Below are positions 9,701-18,717 of a stretch of DNA of 64,000 nt, piece by piece. Below the pieces are notes generated by a model, which saw only the letters and a list, made by a program, of their open reading frames with translations, was not told where the DNA came from and made no database searches. Both the position numbers and the translations under genes were made by a program. The DNA lies in the IMG/VR virus record IMGVR_UViG_3300031718_000001, positions 1 to 64,000 of that record; one strand, given 5' to 3'. The DNA comes from a virus. Every line of letters starts with the position of its first letter. Position 1 is the stretch's first letter.

Positions 9701-11517
9701 AGCCGCTGTCCAGGGAGTACTCGTCCGGCCGGATGCTCGTGTCGGACATCCGCCGCCCAGGTGGAGGGCTGCTGTCCGAGCGGCCGTACACCCAGCGCCA
9801 GATGGCTGCCGATATCAGGCGCAACGGGGTCGAGCAGCCGCTCGCCATAGAGCACACCACCGCCTACGGCGGCAACCCGACTGTGATCAACGGGCTGCAC
9901 AGGCTGGACGGCGCCCAGCGCGCCGGGATCGCCGATGTGCCGGTGGTAGTCAAGCACCTGCCCGGCCGCCTGCCTCCGATGCTCAGCCGCGAGCCTGCTA
10001 CCGAGCAGGAGTTCAATGATGCCTATGACACCGAGCGCAGCGGCAGGTGGGCAGGCGAGCCTGGGCTGACCGCCGAGGCCGAGGTTCTGGAGCCGTCAAA
10101 GCGAATCCGCAGGCGAGCGGTCAGGCAGCGCGATGGAGACGAGCGCAGTTTCGGCGAGTACACCATGCGGTACCGGACGACTGACGAAGGCGAGCGCAGG
10201 CCCCGTCACGTTATCGAGGTATTCCACCCAGATAGCGATCAGCCAGTCGGCAAGCTGTCCTGGCGCGGCAGCACCCGGAAGGTCGAGAGTATCGATGTCA
10301 GCGGCCCGCATCAGCGTAAGGGCCTGGCTACGGCCATGTGGGGCTGGTCGCAGGAGATGTCCCCGAAGGCCAGGCACTCGGACGATCAGACCGATCAGGG
10401 CAAGGCATGGGTGAAGTCGCTGAGCGCGCATGGCGCTTCGTCCAGCACGCCGGCTACTGCTGCGCTGGAGCCCGGGGCCGAAGATTCCGGGATCTCCGTA
10501 GAGCACCATGAGACGTTTTCTGGCGGAGCGACTTACCCGAATCTGCACACGTTTACCGCGCGCCATCCGGACGGGACTGAGGCACAGCTCAGCTACATGC
10601 TGTCTAAGCGCAACGCCAGGGGCGTAGTTGATCGCGCCTACATCCCCAAGGACCACGCGCAGTCCCTGGGAGTTCCTCTCGTCCAGGCCGCCAGGCGGCT
10701 GCACCCGGGTGTCTTCGTGAGGGGGATGCCGGGCCTTGACGAGGACTGGGGTCAGCACCTGCCGTCCGTTACCTCGCTGCACCGGAACCTGACGATAAAG
10801 CTGGAGCCGGCCGACCGGGCTTACGTTCATGACGAGTCGGTGCCCAGGGCGCACCGGGCTAGGTTCCTGATGGACCTGATGGCCCGCAGCGGGCCGTCGA
10901 TGCACTGGGCCTCCCAGCGGGGGCAGGTCGCGGCCGAGGAGAGCTTCGGGGACCATGAATTCCGTTCGCCCGAGCACACGCAGATCTCGCTCAGCGCAAG
11001 CCCGCCGTCGGCCGAGCACGTGGAGACCGATCCGGAGCGGATCTCCCGGAACGGCGGCTACGCCTACCAGGCGCCTGACTGGGAAGTTCCGCTGAAAGAA
11101 GGTGCTCCGGTGAACGTCGGATCGATCCGCTGGCGTACCGGTACGGCCGGGTGGACGCAGCACCGGTTCAGGAGCGGCCACCAGTTCACTGCCGGAGTGC
11201 ATCCGGCCGAGCTAGCATCCGCCCCGGCGCGGACGGCGCAGCTAGCCGTTCGGCCGGCAGAGCAGATCAGCGTCATCTCTTCCTGGATTCCGGAGAACAA
11301 CGCCCAGGTCCAGGAGATGCTGGATGACTTCCCGTTGCTGTTCATCGCCCTGGCCGACGGGCTGACCTCGCTGGCCGCGCGGATAGACGGGCCGGTGGAC
11401 GAGCGGATCCCGGGCGCGCTCACCGCGATGGCCGCCGCGTGCCAGTCCGCCGCCGAAGACGCCCGGGACACAGCAGCACGCGCACACGAAACCGCAGGAG
11501 CATGGCATGCCTCTTGA
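6766..11517 (+). CDS. giant polyvalent protein 1 (ParB-like, ART-like repeats, GNAT)
   Basis: About 1583 aa. Start chosen at 6766 because the ATG lies 7 nt after the promoter -10; an alternative is the ATG at 6709 behind AGGAGG. Visible modules: ParB-like fold with GGHHRAAAA near residue 93; a DnaJ-type CxxC..CxxC cluster near 161-180; a second ParB-like LLDGHHKLAGARLL near 333-346; three tandem ART-like repeats near 444-525, 624-690 and 746-812, each with a xVRVYR start, GDWVS/GDWVT and an E(W/H)GYxG end; a third ParB-like segment (VINGLHRLDGAQ) near 1040-1051; a GNAT core (PHQRKGLATAMWGW) near 1182; an HDESVP-to-GAPV domain shared with giant 2; and a helical C-terminal domain from about 1500. 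This fits the 'polyvalent protein' class of phages, thought to be delivered to or made early in the host. Individual catalytic activities are inferred. Confidence 0.75.
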   Translation: MADDFLMHFEAAGEPEQPWASIRTAGPDEYGKYVYPDYPAKTPATLARYFRKNEPDYYAAVRQHVEAHGVQEPVLLRYRDGGGHPLKKPVVMGGHHRAAAAWELGQSLPVGDYDNPEHYEASNTGFAQQWWRDHSALKEQYTDPRTRTAAVRPGRGEKACLCCKGSGSHNDGSECDQCDESGLLHSNEEQRYCPGQPQPRRRRWREPVTGSFEDAEPEARQARFDRAREWLERNTDAHSGTVDIPAHWGHHVDNQTIHHILDTHGWPRDESDREDHWSHIEPENFPVHQPIHQHQGFVWPGGVEDKMIGAMEDSRPWDDQPAKIVRHEGNSYLLDGHHKLAGARLLGQDSIEAHVFDTSKPETYPEHCRECQDEGVEMTRRPETAHTAARPGYQGQHHPLSWNAPMHATEDAPGFYGDPGRHTYGEGADETLDQFRKARGNPDHPVRIYRTMPLHAGGTINTGDWVSLGREAPLDLAEQRNYHDPDSLFTDPLPDHSRYHTYEATVPARHVRNGGDMMEWGYWGDPVQGEHSPGCCDQHTAGLDVSASAGDEPSSDYKDLLGHFEAADSSVYHGVHIPPGGPEDDPEWASPMHDVRNAMPRAYAGWDAESGRQLQASEGKPDHPVTVYRALPADRREFNTGDWVTTSGAYARQHGESNLRHAPWHVVRADVPARHLFNEGYMTEWGYQGPHIANPAVHYVGHDHDRREASLEAEASGDDYRLTHGAPGPQSGHLPLHHYTGEDPDSHVRVYRSAPAGTESINTGDWVSLNPAYAHRHGYGEARDGGNWPVYTAEVPQRHVHWDENDPDEHGYNGPALHHPDVHDEETGALHDWDDYHEAHPHGQEAWLGGSVHLPVAEHDFAHDEFEWEPDRADTVLSAAREQGALHNARWRDDIYPAREDAEGHAAQHLGAVPEGHRLTAFTVHRNDAGAIDDIGLHHYEPSDDPYVRRPYAFADLSEHNYSHPAVEEAGRGHQAAYEPLSREYSSGRMLVSDIRRPGGGLLSERPYTQRQMAADIRRNGVEQPLAIEHTTAYGGNPTVINGLHRLDGAQRAGIADVPVVVKHLPGRLPPMLSREPATEQEFNDAYDTERSGRWAGEPGLTAEAEVLEPSKRIRRRAVRQRDGDERSFGEYTMRYRTTDEGERRPRHVIEVFHPDSDQPVGKLSWRGSTRKVESIDVSGPHQRKGLATAMWGWSQEMSPKARHSDDQTDQGKAWVKSLSAHGASSSTPATAALEPGAEDSGISVEHHETFSGGATYPNLHTFTARHPDGTEAQLSYMLSKRNARGVVDRAYIPKDHAQSLGVPLVQAARRLHPGVFVRGMPGLDEDWGQHLPSVTSLHRNLTIKLEPADRAYVHDESVPRAHRARFLMDLMARSGPSMHWASQRGQVAAEESFGDHEFRSPEHTQISLSASPPSAEHVETDPERISRNGGYAYQAPDWEVPLKEGAPVNVGSIRWRTGTAGWTQHRFRSGHQFTAGVHPAELASAPARTAQLAVRPAEQISVISSWIPENNAQVQEMLDDFPLLFIALADGLTSLAARIDGPVDERIPGALTAMAAACQSAAEDARDTAARAHETAGAWHAS

Positions 11518-14500
11518 CGAGCCCGGGTTCCCGAACCCGCATACAGGTCAGGATGAGTGGTTCCACGGCACCAGGGCTTACCCCGAGGACCTTTCGCAGC
11601 ACGGGTTCATGGATCCGATGGACATAGACCGCGGCGGCTACGAGGACCCGGACGCCGAGACGACGGGCCACTGGAATGCCCTGCTCGGCACGCATTTCAC
11701 CGCCGATCACAAGGTGGCCCACGAGTTCGCCACCGGAGAGCATGACTCGGGCGAGAACGATCCCGGCGGCGAGCCTTGGCGCCCTGCCTACCAGGGCGTC
11801 GTGCATGCCCGGCTGCACCTGCGGAACCCGAAGATCTATGACTCCGAGCACGACATGGATCACGAGGCCTACGAGCACGAGTTCGCGGCCGGGAACCACC
11901 CGAGCAATCACGTCCCGCTGCTCGACAGCGACGACGAAGACGACCGGTACGAAGCCGAGGACATGTGGCCGCACGCTGACCGGCTGCACCAGGAGTACGG
12001 CAACCGGGAGATCCCGCGCAGCGCCTACACCCCGTACGGGACGGACGGCGCCGGCCACCCAGAGCGCACCCTGTGGCTGAGCACTCACCCCGACCGGCAT
12101 GACATTGCCGAGCGGTTCCGGCAGCGGCTCCAGGCCCAGGGTCATGACGGCGTGGTCTACGGAAACGAATACGAGAAGAGCCAGCACGGCCGCAAGGCGG
12201 TCTCGGCAATCGCCTTCCACCCGGATCAGGTCGATATCCGGCAGCACCACCATGCCGAACACACGTGCATGGACCCGGAGGAGGCCGCAGCGCACCGCGG
12301 CCGGCTTCCCGGCCTCGGTCAGGAGGCGCTGCCGGGCCTCGATGACTACAGCATCTCGCGCCAGGCGCTAGTGCAGCACTTCGCCGCAGACGAGGAGTTC
12401 GACCACCCCGAGTTCGGCAACTTCGACGAGGAGTACGGCCTCTATCACCATCCGGACCACGGCTGGCACTGCCATGCCTGCGGTGACTTCCACGACGACG
12501 CGGAGACGGCCACCAGGCACCAGGACTCCTATACCGACTGGGGCCGGGTGCACCCGGGTCTGCCTGAGCACATGCACCGCGGGCTCGCGCTCCAGCTCCC
12601 GGCGGAGCTGCATGACGCGGTGCACGACGAGAGCGCCCCGGTTGAGCGGCGCGGCCGGATGCTCCTGGAACACCTCGGCGAGGACGGTCACGGCACCCAC
12701 TGGACGCCAGACGAGGAGCAGGCCGCTCATTATGCCGGGGTCAGCGCTCACCAGAACGCGGGCACCTGGCACGGCGGCAGCGGCCAGACCCACGTCATCC
12801 TGCACGCCCGCAGGCCCGCCATCGACGACATCGAGACCGACCCTGACACGCTGGCTGATCAGGACGTGATCAGCTTCGGCGACCATGATGACGCTGAGAT
12901 CCCGATCCGCCAGGGCGCCCCCGTGCACCTGACCGGGATCTCCTGGAAGCGCGCGGACGCGCCTGATACAGCATGGCAGCAGCACGACCTTCCGCAGACG
13001 CATCTGGGAGCACTGGAAATGACCGCAGGTGACGCAGATGAGGGCCTGACCTGGGACGAGATCGGCGAGCGGCACCCGGCGCTTTACGGTGACCCCGAGA
13101 TCCACGGCGAGGCGGCCGAGGGCGCTGACGGTGAGGGGATCGGCGATGTAGCCGGCCACCTGGCCTACGACCGGCCTGGGCACAACTACGCCGAGGGCAC
13201 CGGGGAAGAGCACCCGTCCTACACCGGCCTGCGGTTCTACCCGCGCACCATAGACCCCGCCCGGATCGACTACGCCCGCCACGGCAGCGATGACCAGCGT
13301 GTCCGCAACGCCCGCGCCGGCTACTCCGGCGCGCACCCGGACCACGTGCCCCCGCTGATCCTCGTGCACCGCCACGGCGTGTTCCAGGTCGCTGACGGGC
13401 ACCACCGCGGCGAGGGCGCCAGCCTGGCGTGGCGGCCGGTCGCCGCCTATGTCGCCTACTCACCGCACGAGCACGAGCCGTTCAGCGATGGCGAGCGCGG
13501 CCCGTTCCACGGCGCCGAGACCGAAGAGCAGCACGCCCTGGAGCGGGACACCGAGGGCGGCCGGATGAGCTACCCCGGTTTCCCGCACACAGCCGAGACC
13601 CCGCACCCGGTAACGGCGGCCCTGGTCAGCCACTTCGCCGAGCTGGAGCCGCCGAAGTACCACCCCGAGGCGCGGTGCCCGATGTGCGGGGGCCGCAACT
13701 ACGAGCGCGAGGAGCGGCCGGGATACATCCCGGAGGGGTCCAGGGCGCCGGCCTACTGCCGGAACTGCGGGGAGGCCTTCGACGCGAGCAGGTCCGGCCG
13801 CGAGATCGCCGAGGAGCGCGAGCGTGAGCACCGCGAGTGGGAGGAGGCCACCAGGAACCGCCGGTACAACGGCGAGGCCCTGTTCCACGGCACCAGGTCC
13901 GAGCTGCACCCCGGAGACCTGCTGACCCCTGACGAGGCCGAGCGCCACCGGGCGCACCCGGACGAGGACAGCCGGGGGTACATGCACGCCACGACCGTCG
14001 GCGAGGAGGCCTACGGCTGGGGCGAGCGCGCAAGCGGCGCCGAAACGCATGAGCGGATGACCGAGCTGGGCCGGGGCAGGCCCATGCCCGCCGGTCATTC
14101 GCAGGGCGAGGCCTACCGGCCGCGGGTCTACCAGGTTGAGCCGACCGGCCCGGTCGAGTACGACCCGAACGGCGAAGGCGAGGCATTCCGCAGCGCGCAT
14201 CCGCTGCGCGTCGTCCAGGAGGTACACCCTCTGGTCTGCTATCACGAGGATCATGAGGGCGAGTACCACTGGCCCGACCACGAGCACTACGAGTTCCTCA
14301 AGCAGCAGGAAGACGACGAGCACGAGGATGACGACGACGACTGGGGTCACGAAGCGGCTGCCATAGCGAGCGCGGACGAGCACGACGGCGATGGCTACAC
14401 CGTCTGCGACCAGGGCCACGAGCACTGGGGCCTGAACGGCGCCGCAGGCCTGCTGGTGCGCCACCACGACGACGACGGGGAGACCAGGTACCTGCTCCAG

Positions 14501-15598
14501 CACCGGTCGCCGTACGTCCAGCACGGCCGCACCTGGAGCACGCCAGGTGGCGCAATGGGCAGCGGCGAGACGCCCGAGCATGCCGCTCTGCGCGAGGCCC
14601 GCGAGGAGATGGGTGAGCTGCCCGGTGACCTGGAGCACCACCACACGGTCACCGATGACCACGGCGGATGGTCCTACCACACCGTGGTGATGGACTCGCC
14701 GACCAGGTTCCGCCCCAGCGGAAGCGGCGAGACCGACTGGGAGAGCGAGGGCAGCGGCTGGTTCACCCCTGGCGAGATCCAGGGCCTGCCTCTGCATCCC
14801 GGGTTCCGGTCGAGCTGGGACAAGGTGCAGCACTCAGGATCGCTCCGGGTCGTGGCCCTGGACGACGTGCCCGCCTTCACCCACCGCTACCTCTCGGCCC
14901 AGCCAGACGGCGGGTACGCCGAGCGCGAGGAGCTGGTCCAGGGGCCGTTCTACCACGGCAGCCGGTCGAAGCGGCTGGGCGAGGGCGCCGAGCTGACTCC
15001 CGGCCGCAAGACCAACGGCTGGGGCGACGAGGGATCGAAGTCGCAATGGGTGCACTTCACGACTGACCTGGGCGGGGCAGCCGAGTACGCGCGCCAGGCA
15101 GGCGGACACGTCTATGAGGTCGAGCCGCACGGTGACGTGCAGATGGGCTACAGCGGCAGCGATTGGAAGTCGAAGGGGGTGCTGCGCGTCCGCCGCGTGG
15201 TCCCGCCGGAGGAGATCGCCAGGCACCAGGCCCGGACAGGCCAGCTCATCGTCGCCGCGAACGTCTCCGATCATGTCCTGACCCGGGGTGCCCCGATCCC
15301 TGCCGCGGCTGACGTGCATGCGGCTATCGGCGCCTGGACGCCGCAGAACGCCCGCGAGGTGCATGAGTGCCTGGATGAGTTCCCGCTGCTGTTCCGGGCA
15401 CTGCACGAGGGCCTGGCCGAACTGGCGCACGAACTCGAAGGCACACCGGTCAGCGTCCATCTCATCGCCATCGTGCGCAGGATGGCAGCGTGCTGCCAGG
15501 GCGCGGCCGAGGACGCCACGGAGGTTGCCGGACGCCCGCTGGATGGCGCAGAAGGTATGTGGGAAGGATCGCGAGCGTCAGTCGGCCCAAAAGCCTGA
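11507..15598 (+). CDS. giant polyvalent protein 2 (ART/Arr-like, ParB-like, NUDIX)
   Basis: 1363 aa, ATG overlapping giant 1 by 11 bases. Modules in order: ART-like DEWFHGTRAYPEDL at 17-30 with its partner strand GHDGVVYGNEYEKS near 212; a C2H2-like HCHACGDFHDD segment near 321; the HDESAP-to-GAPV domain also found in giant 1; ParB-like ADGHHRGEGA near 630; a CPMCGG...CRNCG zinc ribbon near 724-755; an Arr-like (rifampin ADP-ribosyltransferase type) domain from FHGTRSELHPGD near 792 to YQVEPTGPVEYDPNG near 875; a complete NUDIX box, G-x5-E-x7-REAREEMGEL, near 1015-1037; another Arr-like unit beginning FYHGSRSKRLGEGAE near 1148; and a C-terminal helical domain like that of giant 1. The NUDIX box is the most certain catalytic call. 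Confidence 0.8.
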   Translation: MPLDEPGFPNPHTGQDEWFHGTRAYPEDLSQHGFMDPMDIDRGGYEDPDAETTGHWNALLGTHFTADHKVAHEFATGEHDSGENDPGGEPWRPAYQGVVHARLHLRNPKIYDSEHDMDHEAYEHEFAAGNHPSNHVPLLDSDDEDDRYEAEDMWPHADRLHQEYGNREIPRSAYTPYGTDGAGHPERTLWLSTHPDRHDIAERFRQRLQAQGHDGVVYGNEYEKSQHGRKAVSAIAFHPDQVDIRQHHHAEHTCMDPEEAAAHRGRLPGLGQEALPGLDDYSISRQALVQHFAADEEFDHPEFGNFDEEYGLYHHPDHGWHCHACGDFHDDAETATRHQDSYTDWGRVHPGLPEHMHRGLALQLPAELHDAVHDESAPVERRGRMLLEHLGEDGHGTHWTPDEEQAAHYAGVSAHQNAGTWHGGSGQTHVILHARRPAIDDIETDPDTLADQDVISFGDHDDAEIPIRQGAPVHLTGISWKRADAPDTAWQQHDLPQTHLGALEMTAGDADEGLTWDEIGERHPALYGDPEIHGEAAEGADGEGIGDVAGHLAYDRPGHNYAEGTGEEHPSYTGLRFYPRTIDPARIDYARHGSDDQRVRNARAGYSGAHPDHVPPLILVHRHGVFQVADGHHRGEGASLAWRPVAAYVAYSPHEHEPFSDGERGPFHGAETEEQHALERDTEGGRMSYPGFPHTAETPHPVTAALVSHFAELEPPKYHPEARCPMCGGRNYEREERPGYIPEGSRAPAYCRNCGEAFDASRSGREIAEEREREHREWEEATRNRRYNGEALFHGTRSELHPGDLLTPDEAERHRAHPDEDSRGYMHATTVGEEAYGWGERASGAETHERMTELGRGRPMPAGHSQGEAYRPRVYQVEPTGPVEYDPNGEGEAFRSAHPLRVVQEVHPLVCYHEDHEGEYHWPDHEHYEFLKQQEDDEHEDDDDDWGHEAAAIASADEHDGDGYTVCDQGHEHWGLNGAAGLLVRHHDDDGETRYLLQHRSPYVQHGRTWSTPGGAMGSGETPEHAALREAREEMGELPGDLEHHHTVTDDHGGWSYHTVVMDSPTRFRPSGSGETDWESEGSGWFTPGEIQGLPLHPGFRSSWDKVQHSGSLRVVALDDVPAFTHRYLSAQPDGGYAEREELVQGPFYHGSRSKRLGEGAELTPGRKTNGWGDEGSKSQWVHFTTDLGGAAEYARQAGGHVYEVEPHGDVQMGYSGSDWKSKGVLRVRRVVPPEEIARHQARTGQLIVAANVSDHVLTRGAPIPAAADVHAAIGAWTPQNAREVHECLDEFPLLFRALHEGLAELAHELEGTPVSVHLIAIVRRMAACCQGAAEDATEVAGRPLDGAEGMWEGSRASVGPKA

Positions 15599-18396
15599 GC
15601 CGGACGGCAGCCGGTGACTGGGATCCGTACGAGGAGACCTGGGACGAGCACCGGGCCGGCCAGGAACCGGATGAGCCGCTGCCTTCCGAGACGGACGAGT
15701 ACTGGAGCCCGCCGCACCTCTACCACGGCACAGCCGAGGACCTGAAGCCAGGCGATTCAGTAGAGCCCGGCCATGGCCCGAACTTCGGCGGCGGCCAGTC
15801 CATGGACCCGCGGCACACTCATGCCTATGCGACCCCTCATATCCGTTCTGCCTGGGAGTATGCAGAGAACGCAGCCGCCAGGCGAGGCGGTCGTCCCCGG
15901 GTCTACGAGGTAGGCCGCACGGAAGATATGCTGCCCGACCCGGAGAGCGGCCACGCCGTCGGCGGCCCCCAGATGATCCCCCACCCGGGCTGGCGCAGCA
16001 AGACCGGCTTCCCCGTGCTCCGGGAACTGGAACCGCACGAGCTGGGCGATTACACGGCCGCTGCGCACTGGGCACCGTCGTCGGGCATTTTCGCGCCGAC
16101 TACCGGGCTCGACCGCCGGCTGTTCGACGGCCGCGAGCATCTGCGCCCGGTCGCCCGCGGGGCCATCATGGAGAAGCTCGACCGCTGCCTCCGCACCGAC
16201 ACCGGCCTGACCGGATCGGACTGGCAGGACTGGCTGAAGGTGTACCTGGCCGGCGGGTCAGCGAGCGAGTGGGCCGGCGACCGGCCGAACGAGGCGGCCC
16301 AGGACCTGGACGTGCTGCTCGGCGTGGACTATGCCGGGGCACGCAGGAACACCCCCGGGTTCCGGGAGATGACCGACGCCGAGATCGACGCCGCGCTCAA
16401 CACGGGCCTGCGGAGGTGCTTCAACACCGACGGCTGGAGCCCGGACGGCTTCGAGGGCACCTGGAACCTGACCGGCTACGTCAACCCGCAGGCCTGGGAC
16501 ATCCGCTCGATCAAGCCCTATGCCGCCTGGGATCTCTCGGACTCACGCTGGGCTGTCCGGCCGCCGCACCTGCCAGATCATGCCCTGGCCGACTTCAACC
16601 CGGCCGTGCTGGCCGAGGCCAGGGCCATCGCCTCCCAGGCCCGCGCCATCCTGCGGCTGCCCGAGGCGCTCCGGATCCGCGAGGCCCGCGCGCTCTGGGA
16701 CCGCATCCACGACTCCCGGCGCTCAGCGTTCTCGGAGGAGGGCGAGGGCTGGACTGACCCGGGCAACGTCATCGAGAAGTGGCTGGCCTACGCCCCCGGT
16801 AACCTCCTGGGCCAGATCCGGGAGCTGGCGCTAGCGAAGACGGCGGGGCTAGTCCAGCCGCGGCCGGAGGATTTCGCTCACGGTGTCTATAACAATGACA
16901 CCAGCGATTTCCGGCTGCACGGCGACGATTACATCTTGCATCACAGCCATCCGAAGGTGATCACGGCCTACGTCCGCGGGCCGGAGCTGGTGGCTCCAGA
17001 CCAGCCGAACTACACTCGCGGCCACCAGCGCCCTTACGAGGTCGGGTACTTGAGCTGGCTCGGCGGTGATACCCCGAAGATCTACAAGACCTTTGTGAAG
17101 GAGGATCACCGCCGTAAGGGCGTGGCCTCCGCGATGCTCGGCTTCGCCCGGGAGATCGAGCCCAGCCTCCAGCACTCGCACGCCCTGACTGAGGACGGTC
17201 ACGCCTGGGCCGAGAAAACGGCTGCCCACGTACCCGGAGATGAGCCGGTCGTCCGGACGCACATGGATCTCGGCTGGAGCCCGGACGAGTGGGCTGATGC
17301 CCGGCGTGACCCGTGGCACGCTTCAGCTAAGCTCGCTCAGGCCGAAGTCCGGCACTCCCACCCGAAGCTCCGCATGCCGCTTCCGCGCGGCGAGGAGGGC
17401 GACGCCATGGTGGGTCACCTGCTGCGCTACGCCGGGTACCAGGGGCCTACCGAGGGCGCGTTCGCCGCCAGGCACCCGGACCCGTCGAAGATGACCTCGA
17501 ACCCGTCCTGGCTGAACGGCAAGCCGGGCGTGGCCCTCCACCCGGACAGGTGGGACTACGGCACGGCCGCGCACGAAGCCGCCCACCATGTCGTGATGTA
17601 CAACCACGCAGTCGCGCGGAATGAGCCGCAGACCGACGAGCAGGTGCACGGCCCGGAGTGGGCTCGCGCCTACGGCCAGGCGCTCAACAAGATCTCGAAG
17701 CACGCCGGGGACGACTTCGTGTACCACCACGGCCGGTTCCGCTCGATGATCGACGAGGGACTCCAGTATGTCCGGCCGGGCGATCTCGATGACGCCGAGA
17801 AGCGCCTGCCGCCCCGCCGCTGGGTCGATGACGAGGTGTACCCCGCTCCAACGCGGCTGGCTTCAGCGTTGGAACCGCGGGCTGGCGCTGCAACCCGCGT
17901 TGGAGTCACCGGCTACGACGGCCTGACGAAACGCTCGGGCATGATCTACCTCGACCTGCCCGAGGGCGCCGTCCGCCGCCTGCCGGGCGGCGTGGACGAC
18001 CACCACATCACGGTTGTCTACCTCGGGAAGAACGTGACCGACGAGGCCTTCGAGGAGGCGTGCCGCCGGGCACGGCTGGCCGCGGGAAAGACCGGCCCGC
18101 TGCACGGATTCCTGAACGGGACCGAGACCTTCGAGCCCAGCGATTCCAGCGGGGAGAAGGTGCCGGTGTTCGTGCCGGCCTACATCCCGGGCATCGGAGC
18201 GCTGCGCCGGGAACTGGAGGACCTGTCGGGAAGTGAGCACCGGCAGTACCGCCCGCACGTTACGCTGGCCTATCTTGAGCCAGAGGATGATCTTCCCGCC
18301 CCGCATCCGAAGGTGGATGTGAGCTTCGGGCGGCTGCACGTAAAGCGCGGGGACCAGGTGGTAAGTTTCCCGCTGGGCCATTCGCAGTGGGGGTGA
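15559..18396 (+). CDS. giant polyvalent protein 3 (ART-like, NTase, GNAT, SprT-like, 2H)
   Basis: About 945 aa from a GTG preceded by AGAAGG and overlapping giant 2 by 40 bases; the start is uncertain. Modules: Arr/ART-like YHGTAEDLKPGD near 55 with RPRVYEVG near 113; a nucleotidyltransferase-like core GGSASEWAGD...DLDVLLGVDY near 231-257; a GNAT core EDHRRKGVASAMLGF near 515; a SprT-like metallopeptidase with H672-E-x-x-H676 (TAAHEAAHHVV) plus HGPEW about 25 residues later; and a C-terminal 2H phosphoesterase with both signature motifs, H816-I-T and H900-V-T. 2H enzymes act on 2',5'-linked or cyclic-phosphate RNA and on ADP-ribose cyclic phosphate. The order resembles phage polyvalent proteins. 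Confidence 0.75.
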   Translation: MGRIASVSRPKSLSRTAAGDWDPYEETWDEHRAGQEPDEPLPSETDEYWSPPHLYHGTAEDLKPGDSVEPGHGPNFGGGQSMDPRHTHAYATPHIRSAWEYAENAAARRGGRPRVYEVGRTEDMLPDPESGHAVGGPQMIPHPGWRSKTGFPVLRELEPHELGDYTAAAHWAPSSGIFAPTTGLDRRLFDGREHLRPVARGAIMEKLDRCLRTDTGLTGSDWQDWLKVYLAGGSASEWAGDRPNEAAQDLDVLLGVDYAGARRNTPGFREMTDAEIDAALNTGLRRCFNTDGWSPDGFEGTWNLTGYVNPQAWDIRSIKPYAAWDLSDSRWAVRPPHLPDHALADFNPAVLAEARAIASQARAILRLPEALRIREARALWDRIHDSRRSAFSEEGEGWTDPGNVIEKWLAYAPGNLLGQIRELALAKTAGLVQPRPEDFAHGVYNNDTSDFRLHGDDYILHHSHPKVITAYVRGPELVAPDQPNYTRGHQRPYEVGYLSWLGGDTPKIYKTFVKEDHRRKGVASAMLGFAREIEPSLQHSHALTEDGHAWAEKTAAHVPGDEPVVRTHMDLGWSPDEWADARRDPWHASAKLAQAEVRHSHPKLRMPLPRGEEGDAMVGHLLRYAGYQGPTEGAFAARHPDPSKMTSNPSWLNGKPGVALHPDRWDYGTAAHEAAHHVVMYNHAVARNEPQTDEQVHGPEWARAYGQALNKISKHAGDDFVYHHGRFRSMIDEGLQYVRPGDLDDAEKRLPPRRWVDDEVYPAPTRLASALEPRAGAATRVGVTGYDGLTKRSGMIYLDLPEGAVRRLPGGVDDHHITVVYLGKNVTDEAFEEACRRARLAAGKTGPLHGFLNGTETFEPSDSSGEKVPVFVPAYIPGIGALRRELEDLSGSEHRQYRPHVTLAYLEPEDDLPAPHPKVDVSFGRLHVKRGDQVVSFPLGHSQWG

Positions 18397-18402
18397 AGCG
18401 CT

Positions 18403-18717
18403 TTGCGCGCTAGCGGCGTTCTCATAGCCATCGGGTACTCATGCCTGGCGGCCAATACCAAGCTGCCGATGCGGCACTGGCGCTGGCTGTGGGCAGCCGC
18501 CGTGCTCAAGATCCTCATCGGCGTCCCGCTCTTCGCCGCCCTGCTGATCCCGTACCTGCTGTGCAAGGGCTTCGTCTGGGCGATGGATGCCCTGGCCGGC
18601 CTCTTCTTCAGCATCTACGTAAAGGCCCACAACAGGGACCTGGCCGGCTCGGGGTGGCAGATACGCACCGAGCGCGCTCCGGCTCCCCGGCTGAGCCCGG
18701 ACTGGCAGAAGCGGTGA
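18403..18717 (+). CDS. small membrane protein
   Basis: 104 aa from a TTG, the first start after an in-frame stop at 18394. Two hydrophobic helices, roughly AVLKILIGVPLFAALLIPYLL and FVWAMDALAGLFFSIYV (the former abbreviated at its ends), then a basic, proline-rich cytosolic tail. Ends in a four-base overlap with the next gene. Size and topology would also fit a holin-like protein, but there is no lysin nearby, so function is open. Confidence 0.55.
   Translation: MRASGVLIAIGYSCLAANTKLPMRHWRWLWAAAVLKILIGVPLFAALLIPYLLCKGFVWAMDALAGLFFSIYVKAHNRDLAGSGWQIRTERAPAPRLSPDWQKR

Noticed and set aside
18403-18717. Holin
   Set aside because: Two-helix topology fits, but no endolysin or other lysis gene is nearby, so the label is not supported.
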